A stretch of 64,000 nucleotides of DNA from Acidisarcina polymorpha. GTDB lineage: Bacteria; Acidobacteriota; Terriglobia; Terriglobales; Acidobacteriaceae. Below are positions 57,292 to 64,000 of the stretch, one piece after another. The translations under genes were made by a program, and so were the position numbers. The DNA is taken from contig NZ_CP030840.1 of the NCBI RefSeq assembly GCF_003330725.1, positions 2,976,001 to 3,040,000 of the forward strand, in the 5' to 3' direction. Within the stretch, counting starts at the first letter, position 1, and the number at the start of each line of letters is the position of its first letter. A model generated the notes under the pieces. That model searched no databases and was not told the DNA's origin. It saw nothing but the letters and a program-made list of their open reading frames with translations.

Positions 57292-57339
57292 GACTATTCT
57301 CCTCGCAAATGCCCTTAGCCTAGGCACCTACGACATTTA

Positions 57340-57360
57340 GACATTATGATGCAAAGTGTC
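57340..57360. promoter_or_regulatory. Candidate TetR operator in the divergent spacer
   Basis: GACATTATGATGCAAAGTGTC has imperfectly symmetrical ends (GACA / TGTC) and lies 18 bases before the TetR start, in an 87-base divergent spacer. ACATT is also repeated at 57333 and 57341. This is suggestive only. Confidence 0.3.
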
Positions 57361-57378
57361 GGAACTATGACTCACTAA

Positions 57379-57951
57379 ATGCCGAAAAAGATCACCCAAA
57401 TCGGAGCGGAGGCGCGAAGAGCTGCCGCAGTCGAGGCGGCATCTGTGGTATTCCTGCGTTATGGATACGCTCGTACCACAATGGCCGAACTCGCAGCTGC
57501 AGCAAATTTGTCACGACCGACGCTGTATGAACTATTTGCAAGCAAGGACGATCTTTTTGCAGCAGTGATCAATCAGCTAAGCCAACAGACCATTCAGCAG
57601 TACCGTGACATGCAGCCTAAGCTCAGAACGTTGCGAACGAAGCTACAGCATTTCTGTGGGGACTGGGCAACACACGGTCTTAAGCTGATCGAACGGCACC
57701 CGGATGCCAAAGATCTGTTCGATCTCAGATTTCCGGCCGTCCGACAGATGTATGAGGACTTCATACGTTTTCTTATTGAAGTCATATCGGATGAGAATCG
57801 CTCAACAAGTTTTCCAACAGAAAAAGTCGCACGAAATCTGGTCTTCTCGCTCCGTGGGCTGAAGGATGCAGCGTCAGACGTTAAGCACATGGAAGAATTA
57901 GTCAGATTACAGGTCGATGTCTTCCTCACGACACTAGCACCCCGGGAATAG
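57379..57951 (+). CDS. TetR/AcrR family transcriptional regulator
   Basis: A 190-residue repressor. The N-terminal helix-turn-helix is intact: AVEAASVVFLRYGYARTTMA, then ELAAAANLSRPTLYELFASKDD (about residues 14-58). The ligand domain is variable and helical. Divergent transcription from the hydrolase gene suggests it controls that gene and itself. The FAD monooxygenase 190 bases downstream may be in the same regulon. Confidence 0.9.
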   Translation: MPKKITQIGAEARRAAAVEAASVVFLRYGYARTTMAELAAAANLSRPTLYELFASKDDLFAAVINQLSQQTIQQYRDMQPKLRTLRTKLQHFCGDWATHGLKLIERHPDAKDLFDLRFPAVRQMYEDFIRFLIEVISDENRSTSFPTEKVARNLVFSLRGLKDAASDVKHMEELVRLQVDVFLTTLAPRE

Positions 57952-57990
57952 CTAGCGACACGAGCACATACAAAGCGGCTAATTCTTCAT

Positions 57991-58140
57991 ACGTCCCCGT
58001 GAGGTGTAAGCTTGAGTTGGACGTGCGAAAGCCACGGCCCGGTAGGTAGTCCGGGCGACGCGAGAGCGTTCGTACAGGCATCGCTCCCTAAAAGGGTGCG
58101 GTCACCGGTACGTCCCTTCCTCTGAGAGGAGAAGGGACGT
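57991..58140 (+). promoter_or_regulatory. Structured leader RNA of the FAD monooxygenase, riboswitch-like
   Basis: Segments ACGTCC (57991-57996), GGACGT (58019-58024), ACGTCCCTTC (58110-58119) and GAAGGGACGT (58131-58140) can pair in two exclusive ways. Pairing the first two and the last two closes a 10-bp hairpin two bases before the ATG and hides the purine-rich ribosome site. Pairing the second with the third instead encloses the middle region. The middle holds four small hairpins: CGTGC-GAAA-GCCACG (58022-58036), GCCCGG/CCGGGC (58037-58056), ACGC-GAGA-GCGT (58058-58069) and CGCTCCC/GGGTGCG (58082-58100). No ligand class is recognised. Confidence 0.5.
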
Positions 58141-58142
58141 TT

Positions 58143-59366
58143 ATGCCTCAAATCAAAGTACTCATCGTTGGAGCTGGACTTGGCGGTCTCTGCCTTGCCC
58201 AGTCGCTCCGCAAAGCCCACATTGATGTAGACATCTTCGAACGGGACTCGAGCCAGTGGGATCGTCCGCAAGGATACCGTTTGCACTTGGAAGCAGACGC
58301 GTTGAATGCGCTCCGCGAAGTGCTGCCCCCGAGTCTCCACCAACTCTTCGAAGCAACGGCTATGCGCACCGAGCCGTTCACTACCATTCTCAGGACAGAC
58401 CTGAGCGTTGCCAAGCGCATTCCAACCGACGACGGACAGGATCCGCAGTACTGGCCGGAGTTCGTTTCGGACGAAAAGATTCACTGCAACGTGGATCGCG
58501 GAACCCTCCGCGGAATTGCGCTGATCGGGCTTGAGAGCTGCTGTCACTTCAACAAGCAGCTCACCAGCTATGAGTCCACGGCAGATGGTGTGGTAGCGAC
58601 TTTCGCCGACGGCACCAGTGCGACCGGACACGTATTGATCGGTGCAGACGGTATTCATTCCGCCGTTCGTCCGCAGCGCGCACCCCAACTCAATACCATG
58701 GATGCAGGAGTGCAGGCCATCTACGGTCGCGTGCCTTATGAGCTCGCGGAGAAGCTGCTGCCTCCTGAGGCGTTGGAGGACATCTTCGGCATTGCAATTG
58801 GCGAGCGTAAGCTGTTCCTCGGCACGGGTGCGGTCAGATTTCCCACAAAACCAGATGTTGCCGCAAAGGAGATTCTCCGCTCGGCGACGCTTGAGCCGCG
58901 TGACAACTACGTGGTGTGCATCGTTGGTGGGCGGCATGAACTCTTTCCGCAGAGCCACCCCGAACTTCGCAGCGCTACGCCCAAGTATCTGCAGGCGGTC
59001 GCTGTCAAAATGCTTGAGGGCTGGCCGGAAAAGGCGCGAGACTTCGTCGGCGGTGGAGATAGCGAATCGTTCTTCATCGTTGGCATGTCCACGAGCGTGC
59101 CTGGAGTGCTGGACTCACCCACTAATGTGACCTTGCTAGGCGACGCAGTGCACGCCATGACCCCGACGCTGGGCCGGGGAGCGAACCTCGCGATGCGCGA
59201 CGCGGCGTTTCTCGGACGGCAGCTCAAGACGGTTGCTAGAGGAGAGAAGGCGTTGGCGGAGGCACTCGGAACCTACGAACAGGAACTCTTGCGGTATGGC
59301 TTCGACGTTGTGCGCGAGTCGGTTGCGATGGGCCAGCAGCGAATGGGACAAAACCCGCTTCCATAA
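58143..59366 (+). CDS. FAD-dependent monooxygenase (PHBH/TetX-like group A)
   Basis: A 407-residue flavoprotein. VLIVGAGLGGLCLAQ holds the FAD dinucleotide motif (residues 10-15). The DG motif is VLIGADGIHSAVR (167-170). The GD motif is VTLLGDAVHAMTPTLGRGAN (333-334). There is no membrane anchor. Enzymes of this group hydroxylate aromatic or polycyclic substrates with NAD(P)H, and some inactivate tetracyclines or rifamycins. Specificity here is not known. The ATG at 58143 lies two bases beyond a strong hairpin within a structured leader, implying translational control. Confidence 0.9.
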   Translation: MPQIKVLIVGAGLGGLCLAQSLRKAHIDVDIFERDSSQWDRPQGYRLHLEADALNALREVLPPSLHQLFEATAMRTEPFTTILRTDLSVAKRIPTDDGQDPQYWPEFVSDEKIHCNVDRGTLRGIALIGLESCCHFNKQLTSYESTADGVVATFADGTSATGHVLIGADGIHSAVRPQRAPQLNTMDAGVQAIYGRVPYELAEKLLPPEALEDIFGIAIGERKLFLGTGAVRFPTKPDVAAKEILRSATLEPRDNYVVCIVGGRHELFPQSHPELRSATPKYLQAVAVKMLEGWPEKARDFVGGGDSESFFIVGMSTSVPGVLDSPTNVTLLGDAVHAMTPTLGRGANLAMRDAAFLGRQLKTVARGEKALAEALGTYEQELLRYGFDVVRESVAMGQQRMGQNPLP

Positions 59367-59763
59367 ACGATCAGTGGTGTCCTGACTGCGGGCGTCATTC
59401 ACTCGCCTGCAGTCAAATGGGCCATTACGGACCAATAGATCTAATCCTCAGGGGCTGGCGTTCACCGTTTTTCACGTCAGCCCCTGCCACATCTCACGGC
59501 CGACTTCGTGCTTCAGGCTCATTCAAAGCTAAAGATAGGATCACGATAGACTTGGAATCAACGACTCCACCGCAATCGCAAGGTCTGACCAGAGTGCTCG
59601 TTTCGGTATTCCTGATCGTAATGCCGGCTTCATCGGCTTCGGCATCATGGCTCCGTTGCTGCCCGGAAACGGTGTCTGGCGAACTTCACCCAAGGAGAAA
59701 ATCTGTGGCCGTTGACAACTTCATCTTCTCCAAGCGCCAAGGCTAGCGAAGCTATAGGTGCGA
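59367..59763. other. Intergenic, no gene recognised
   Basis: About 400 bases between the monooxygenase and the converging membrane protein. A 109-codon plus-strand frame at 59417-59746 has no ribosome site and no family likeness. Confidence 0.4.
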
Positions 59764-60111
59764 TCAGTAAAGGACGAAAGCACACGCCAAGTGCGCAATT
59801 GCACCAGCAGCAGCTCCCCCTATCATTCTTAGATTCTTTCTCTGGACAGCAATGAAGATGTCCGCAATTTGAACGAAGGCAGCAGCTATGAGTATTGACA
59901 TGACAGCGACTCCGCCTCCCCAGAATGGCAACGCCCCGATTGCAAGCCCGAATGGAAGCGCGCGGGCCGCGTACATCCGTACGTAGAACTCTTCCCCTGC
60001 GGTTACCTGTCGCGAATTGGAGAGAGTGGCCGGACGAAACAGCGTGACTGCGGCCCACGCAGCCGAAGCGAGAGAAGCGATGAGATTGAACCATACGATT
60101 GTAGTTGTCAT
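59764..60111 (-). CDS. Small membrane protein (DUF4267-like)
   Basis: A 115-residue protein with GAGGCC before ATG 60111. Predicted helices are IVWFNLIASLASAAWAAVTL, AARALPFGLAIGALPFW, GGGVAVMSILIAAAFVQIAD and GGAAAGAIAHLACAFVLY, the arrangement of DUF4267 proteins. These are found beside TetR or monooxygenase genes, with unknown function. It is downstream of the ABM gene on the same strand, separated by a hairpin. Confidence 0.65.
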   Translation of the reverse strand: MTTTIVWFNLIASLASAAWAAVTLFRPATLSNSRQVTAGEEFYVRMYAARALPFGLAIGALPFWGGGVAVMSILIAAAFVQIADIFIAVQRKNLRMIGGAAAGAIAHLACAFVLY

Positions 60112-60264
60112 AAGGCCTCAGATCAGAGATATGCGTTGAACTACCGACTGGCTCGCTCTTGCCTCGGGCGGGCGATTCGACAGAAATTGACCACATTGGC
60201 GGTGATGGGTTTCCAACAACACTCGAAGAATTCGGGTGGACGCGATCAGGTTAGTCCTCAGAAA

Positions 60265-60295
60265 CGCGCCTCGCGCCAGTCAGCGAGTCGGCGCG
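60265..60295 (-). terminator. Terminator-like hairpin after the ABM gene
   Basis: CGCGCC-TCGC (60265-60274) pairs with GCGA-GTC-GGCGCG (60283-60295), interrupted by a three-base bulge. It stands about 60 bases beyond the ABM stop. No T-run follows. Confidence 0.35.
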
Positions 60296-60319
60296 CCTAC
60301 AGGGGCTCTTGAGCGGAAA

Positions 60320-60338
60320 CTTCCGCTATCGCGACTTG
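60320..60338 (+). repeat. 19-base near copy of the right IS91 junction sequence
   Basis: CTTCCGCTATCGCGACTTG matches CTTCCGCTACTGCGACTTG at 60878-60896, the right copy's recombinase-side junction, at 17 of 19 positions. The shared GCGACTTG spans the point where the element starts. Confidence 0.4.
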
Positions 60339-60353
60339 CGAATAGCGGCCTCA

Positions 60354-60668
60354 TTACACCTTAGTCCAGTTGGCGATTGTCGAGTACCAAGCCGGGATGC
60401 GCTCGATCCTCAGATCGGCAATCATTTTTTCAAAATCTGCGCGATAAGGCTTGCTCAGTTGTTCCTTCATGAAGGACTCTGGACTTTCGTTCCAGACTTC
60501 GTAGTTCAGAACGCTCTCGGGATCGCTTATGTCCTGCACTACGGAAGCCTCCACAAAGGTATCTTCCTTCACAATATTAGTGAAAATATCTTGAAGCTTT
60601 GCAAGAAACTCTTCACGTGCGGATGCCCCGATGCGGAAACGAACAACAAGCGTGATTCTGTCTTTCAT
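60354..60668 (-). CDS. Antibiotic biosynthesis monooxygenase (ABM) domain protein
   Basis: A 104-residue protein with GGAGAG six bases before ATG 60668. ITLVVRFRIGASAREEFLAKL, TFVEASVVQDISDPESVLNY, EVWNESPESFMKEQLSKPYR and the final AWYSTIANW give the ferredoxin-like ABM fold (one beta-alpha-beta-beta-alpha-alpha-beta unit). ABM proteins act as cofactor-free monooxygenases or quinol-handling enzymes. Together with the FAD monooxygenase and DUF1330-like protein it suggests an oxidative detoxification set carried between the two IS elements. Confidence 0.8.
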   Translation of the reverse strand: MKDRITLVVRFRIGASAREEFLAKLQDIFTNIVKEDTFVEASVVQDISDPESVLNYEVWNESPESFMKEQLSKPYRADFEKMIADLRIERIPAWYSTIANWTKV

Positions 60669-60747
60669 AAAGCTCTCCTAGGTGCAAACGTCTGGCCGAC
60701 TAGACCGGCCATTCTGAGCACTGATGTTCCAAAAGCGCTCCACTCTT

Positions 60748-60785
60748 CATTGCTTGGGAAACGACTCATTGTTTGGGAAACGACT
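60748..60785 (+). repeat. Tandem 19-base repeat
   Basis: CATTGCTTGGGAAACGACT is followed directly by CATTGTTTGGGAAACGACT, with one difference. It lies in the spacer between the ABM gene and the right IS91 copy. Confidence 0.7.
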
Positions 60786-60989
60786 ACCATCCGCAGCGTA
60801 GATGGTTCGAACCGAGAACGCCGTTATGGTCAGTTGATACCGCCCAGCGGTCCAACGGGCAGCTCGGAGGCCGATCTCTTCCGCTACTGCGACTTGAACT
60901 AAGCCGCTGTGCGGCGGACGCATTCGCGTGCGCTGGGCCAGCAGTTGGGGTGATGATCTAGCGTTTGTCGCAGAGAAGGAGGAATTTCT

Positions 60990-61874
60990 GTGACCCATCT
61001 ACGTCAGATCATGCTGGAAGAGTTGGAGCGCCGCAACTACGCTCCGTCCACGATTCGCGCTTACATCCGCACCGTCGAGCACTACTCGCGGCACTTTCAC
61101 CGTCCACCCGATCAGCTCGGCCTGGATCACATCCGGGAGTATCAGGCAGCCATGTTCCGTACCTGGAAGCTGGCTCCCAACACGGTCACGCAACGGCTGG
61201 CTGCGTTGCGCTTCCTCTACATCCAGGTACTGAAGCGCGGTTGGAGCGCCGCCGAGACGCCCTATCCGAAGAAGGTGCTGCATCTTCCGGAGATCCTCAG
61301 CCAGCAGGAAGTGGCTCGCCTGATCGATGCGACCGAGACCCCGTTCCAACGCATTCTAGTCATGACGCTCTATGCCACAGGAGCGCGACGGGCAGAGGTG
61401 GCTCGGCTGAAGGTGACCGACATCGACAGCCGGCGGATGGTGGTGCACATCCGCGGCGGCAAGGGACGCAAGGACCGCGACGTGATGCTGAGCCCGGCGC
61501 TGCTCGAAGCGCTGCGCACCTACTGGCGCGGACTTCGGCACAAGCCGAGCGAGTGGCTGTTTCCCGGCAACCGGTGGCATACGTCGAGCCGGCCGGTTAC
61601 CACCAAGGTGCTGTGGACAGCGTGCCAGCAGGCCGCGCTCCGCGCCGGTTTGGAGCACAAGCACATCCATCCGCATACCCTGCGTCACTGCTTTGCGACG
61701 CACCTGCTCGAAGCTGGAGCCGACCTACGCACGATCCAGGTCCTGCTCGGTCATCGCGATCTCGAAGAGACCACGATCTATCTTCACCTCTCCAGCAAGC
61801 ATCTGAGTGCAACCTCCAGCCCGCTCGACACCCTTCAGCTTGGAACACCAGGAGAAGCCTTACGAAGCGCCTGA
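60990..61874 (+). CDS. Tyrosine recombinase of the IS91-like element (right copy)
   Basis: Identical to the left copy (294 residues). GTG 60990 follows AAGGAGGAA. The catalytic Arg133, His229, Arg232, His255 and Tyr264 are present. Confidence 0.9.
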   Translation: MTHLRQIMLEELERRNYAPSTIRAYIRTVEHYSRHFHRPPDQLGLDHIREYQAAMFRTWKLAPNTVTQRLAALRFLYIQVLKRGWSAAETPYPKKVLHLPEILSQQEVARLIDATETPFQRILVMTLYATGARRAEVARLKVTDIDSRRMVVHIRGGKGRKDRDVMLSPALLEALRTYWRGLRHKPSEWLFPGNRWHTSSRPVTTKVLWTACQQAALRAGLEHKHIHPHTLRHCFATHLLEAGADLRTIQVLLGHRDLEETTIYLHLSSKHLSATSSPLDTLQLGTPGEALRSA

Positions 61875-61891
61875 GCCGCTCCTCTGTGGAG

Positions 61892-63058
61892 ATGGCCGAC
61901 ATCGTTCGCTACGCTGGGCAGGGCTTCGTCGAACGCAGCCGCAGGTGGATCAACGGCCAGCATGAGAAGGTGCTGACCGCGATCACCCGGTGCCGCACTG
62001 CCGCTCTCGGGGGCCATCGCGACCAGTGCTCCGGCTGCGGGCACACGGCCATCTCCTACAACTCGTGCCGGAACCGACACTGCCCCAGGTGCCAGGGCAA
62101 CGCCCGCATCCGCTGGCTCCAGCAGCGCGAACGCGAGCTGCTGCCCACGCGCTACGTCCATGCCGTGTTCACGATGCCGCGCGAACTGGCACCACTCGCA
62201 CTCCAGAACAAGCGGTTGATCTATGGACTGCTGTTTCGCGCCAGTGCCGCCACGCTGCTGGAGGTCGCTCGCGATCCGCGACACCTTGGAGCCGAGATCG
62301 GCTTCTTCAGCGTGCTGCACACTTGGGACCAAAGATTGCAGCATCATCCGCATGTCCACTGCGTCATCGCCGCCGGCGGTCTCGCACCGGATCACGCCGG
62401 TTGGGTCTCCTCCCAACGATCCTTCTTCCTGCCAGTCAAGGTGCTCGGGCGTGTCTTCCGAGGCAAGTTCGTCGCCGGCCTGAAGGCCGCATTCCAAGAA
62501 GGCAAGCTCGAGTTCCACGGCCAACTCGCATCGCTTGCCCAGCCACGCAGCTTCGCCGCCAGGCTCAGAATCCTGTTTCGTCACGACTGGGTCGTCTACT
62601 CCAAGCGTCCCTTCGGCGGACCGGAACATGCCCTGCGCTATCTCGGCGCTTACACCCATCGCGTCGGCATCTCCAACAGCAGACTGGTCGCTCTATCCGA
62701 TGGCCAGGTCAGCTTCCGCTGGAGAGACTCCGCGCACAACAACAGGAAGCGAGTCATGAGCCTTCCTGTAGACGAGTTTCTGCGTCGCTTCCTGTTGCAC
62801 CTGCTGCCTCGCGGCTTCGTCCGCATCCGCAACTTCGGCTTCCTTGCGAACCGACAACGTGCTACGTTGCTGCCGCTCTGCTTCAGCCTGCTCGAGCGCT
62901 CATCAGGACTGCCAGCGCATGCCCCTCAAGAACCTGCACGATCCACCGCTCTTCCGAAGTGTCCACACTGCGGCGCAATCATGCACGTCGTCGAACGGCT
63001 CACCTTGGCTCAACTGATGGTTCGCCCTCCACCGCTCCCGCGCAGGCAAGCCGCATGA
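61892..63058 (+). CDS. IS91 family HUH transposase (right copy)
   Basis: Identical to the left copy (388 residues), with the zinc-binding cysteines, HUH motif at 152-156 and a candidate catalytic tyrosine in LGAYTHRVGISN. ATG 61892 has GTGGAG just upstream and lies 17 bases after the recombinase stop. Confidence 0.9.
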   Translation: MADIVRYAGQGFVERSRRWINGQHEKVLTAITRCRTAALGGHRDQCSGCGHTAISYNSCRNRHCPRCQGNARIRWLQQRERELLPTRYVHAVFTMPRELAPLALQNKRLIYGLLFRASAATLLEVARDPRHLGAEIGFFSVLHTWDQRLQHHPHVHCVIAAGGLAPDHAGWVSSQRSFFLPVKVLGRVFRGKFVAGLKAAFQEGKLEFHGQLASLAQPRSFAARLRILFRHDWVVYSKRPFGGPEHALRYLGAYTHRVGISNSRLVALSDGQVSFRWRDSAHNNRKRVMSLPVDEFLRRFLLHLLPRGFVRIRNFGFLANRQRATLLPLCFSLLERSSGLPAHAPQEPARSTALPKCPHCGAIMHVVERLTLAQLMVRPPPLPRRQAA

Positions 63059-63402
63059 ACCTCCAACCTCATCCTCGAATCGGCTTGGTGCCTCACCATC
63101 CCTGCCTGTCCTACGCCACAACGAACACTCAAGGACACTCTTCGAGGACAACAGACAGATGCACTCACCGTCCGACTCTCTTCGGTGGCCATCCACTCCC
63201 ACCTCAAGAGCTTCCAAAACACCAGGACCACCAGGTTCATCCCTGCCACAAGCGCCTCAAGCCTATCCAACTCCCATAGACCAGAGGCCCCGGACAAAGC
63301 GGCTTCCTTCAAGTCGCTGTATCCGAACCGCACCCCAACAGGACTGTTCTAGGTCCAGCCATCTCAAACGTGCGGTCCAGATACAGCCCTAGGACTTCTC
63401 GG

Positions 63403-63822
63403 GCTCAACGTCCGTTCTGCTGGCCAGAAGGCACTGACTTAATTGCAGCTTTCCCTTCGATCCCCGGAATCACCTGCGCTGAGGCTCAGAGCAGGTAAAT
63501 GGACTCTTCTTTTGGCTGCAGCCGGGGTGAGCATTTTTGAATCATTCCAGAGTTTGAGCGCTCGCTGTTCGTCAAAGGACAGTTTAGAAGACCGCTCCCT
63601 GTTTCGGCCGCCGGTGTGATTCAAGTGAGGACTCACTCGATGAGCGAGTCTGTTCGTTTAGTAAGAACTTCTGGTCGCGCTAAACGGATTCTACGACCAT
63701 AAGAAGAATGCGCGGATCCAGTTCCTTCCGGGGCGCGTTTCTGACCAGACCACCGAGGTTTACGGCGATACACAGGGGGTGCCAGACCGCGCACCGCGTT
63801 CACAGCTGCTCGTGGGGAGGTT
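63403..63822. other. Intergenic, no gene recognised
   Basis: About 420 bases between the right IS copy and the aldo/keto reductase end. Short frames on both strands show no family likeness. Confidence 0.4.
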
Positions 63823-64000
63823 TCAGGTCGCGGACGATTTGAAGCCAGTCGCGGCCTCTACGGCACGGGCCAACATCACCGGATCAGAAACTCCCTGATA
63901 GTCCATGCGTGGCGTATAAGGCAGTTCCAGCCGGGCAATTTGGTCGTCGGTCAGGTTCACTGAGAGCGCAGCGATGGCGTCGTCGATATGTTTCGCCTTA
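63823..64000 (-). CDS. Aldo/keto reductase, C-terminal part (runs off window)
   Basis: The last 58 codons, read leftwards from the window edge to the TGA at 63823-63825: AKHIDDAIAALSVNLTDDQI, then ARLELPYTPRMDYQGVSDP. This matches the C-terminal helix and tail of aldo/keto reductases (LTDEEIAxLEEPYxPH). The NADPH-binding and catalytic parts lie outside. The gene enters from the right. Confidence 0.6.
   Translation of the reverse strand, partial: KAKHIDDAIAALSVNLTDDQIARLELPYTPRMDYQGVSDPVMLARAVEAATGFKSSAT

Larger units (their letters stand above)
60890..63402 (+). mobile_element. IS91-like element, right copy (2,513 bp)
   Basis: Mirror image of the element at 53558-56070. All reading frames, including antisense ones, have identical translations. 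The boundaries were fixed by where the two copies stop matching: CGACTTGAACT at 60890 and ACTTCTCGG at 63402. Short inverted repeats such as CCGCTGTGCGG just inside the recombinase end could fold in single-stranded DNA. Identity of the copies means they spread recently or are kept identical by conversion. Confidence 0.9.

Noticed and set aside
57991-58140. Intrinsic terminator or group II intron domain as the meaning of the leader
   Set aside because: The last hairpin is followed by TTATG, not a T-run, and no domain V consensus can be matched. A translational switch fits better.
57987-58958. A 323-codon frame antisense to the FAD monooxygenase and its leader
   Set aside because: It is a shadow of a GC-rich gene. 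It has no family likeness and no ribosome site, while the plus-strand frame shows all flavoprotein motifs.
63439-63636. A 65-codon minus-strand frame right of the second IS copy
   Set aside because: No ribosome site or recognisable family; treated as chance.

Overview
The window reads as a chromosomal segment of a soil acidobacterium of the Terriglobia (Granulicella/Edaphobacter-like) type. This is inferred from a 1,183-residue Oar-like TonB-dependent receptor with an N-terminal carboxypeptidase-regulatory domain and no SusD partner, VWFA-related domain proteins, a CRTAC1/ASPIC-UnbV protein beside a long TPR protein, and a PD40/TPR protein with a CxxCH motif. No rRNA, tRNA or CRISPR array was seen.

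Layout. (1) 1-10.7 kb holds oxidoreductases and hydrolases (SMP-30-like lactonase, quinone-oxidoreductase-type MDR, Gfo/Idh/MocA protein, amidohydrolase, alpha/beta hydrolase) mixed with decayed genes: a SnoaL-like gene with an in-frame stop, an NDH-2-like gene with a stop in its FAD motif plus a frameshift, and three relics of VWFA-related genes. (2) 10.7-38.6 kb is a carbohydrate locus whose enzymes fit alpha-mannan breakdown: GH76, GH38, GH125, GH92 and GH2 enzymes, the TonB receptor, one intact and two ruined MFS sugar porters, a ROK sugar kinase, a lactonase, a RidA protein and two LacI regulators. A 14-bp near-palindrome, TGACAGCGTTGTCA, occurs before GH125/GH38, before the receptor and at two other places, and is the likely LacI operator. 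GH38 carries three frameshifts and GH76 one. (3) 38.6-46.3 kb has an RHS-like protein, the CRTAC1-TPR pair, a decayed BON-domain gene, a CPBP protease fragment and a serine hydrolase. (4) 46.3-53.5 kb is rich in relics: a phytoene-dehydrogenase-like tail with a G11 tract, a thrice-frameshifted integrase, a frameshifted membrane protein, an IS91 remnant cutting a YdeI-like gene, and an esterase with an in-frame stop. An intact HxlR/DUF1772 divergent pair sits among them.

(5) 53.56-63.40 kb is a composite structure. Two apparently identical 2,513-bp IS91-like elements, each with a tyrosine recombinase and an HUH transposase, lie in inverted orientation around about 4.8 kb of cargo: DUF1330-like protein, alpha/beta hydrolase, TetR regulator, FAD monooxygenase, small membrane protein and ABM-domain monooxygenase. 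The FAD monooxygenase has a 150-nt leader with four small hairpins and two pairs of mutually exclusive complementary segments, one of which would bury its ribosome binding site. This looks like an RNA switch. A partial aldo/keto reductase closes the window.

Roughly eighteen genes or fragments are broken by nonsense changes, frameshifts or truncation. Single-base indels could in part be assembly errors. The nonsense changes, truncations and IS junctions cannot all be explained that way.
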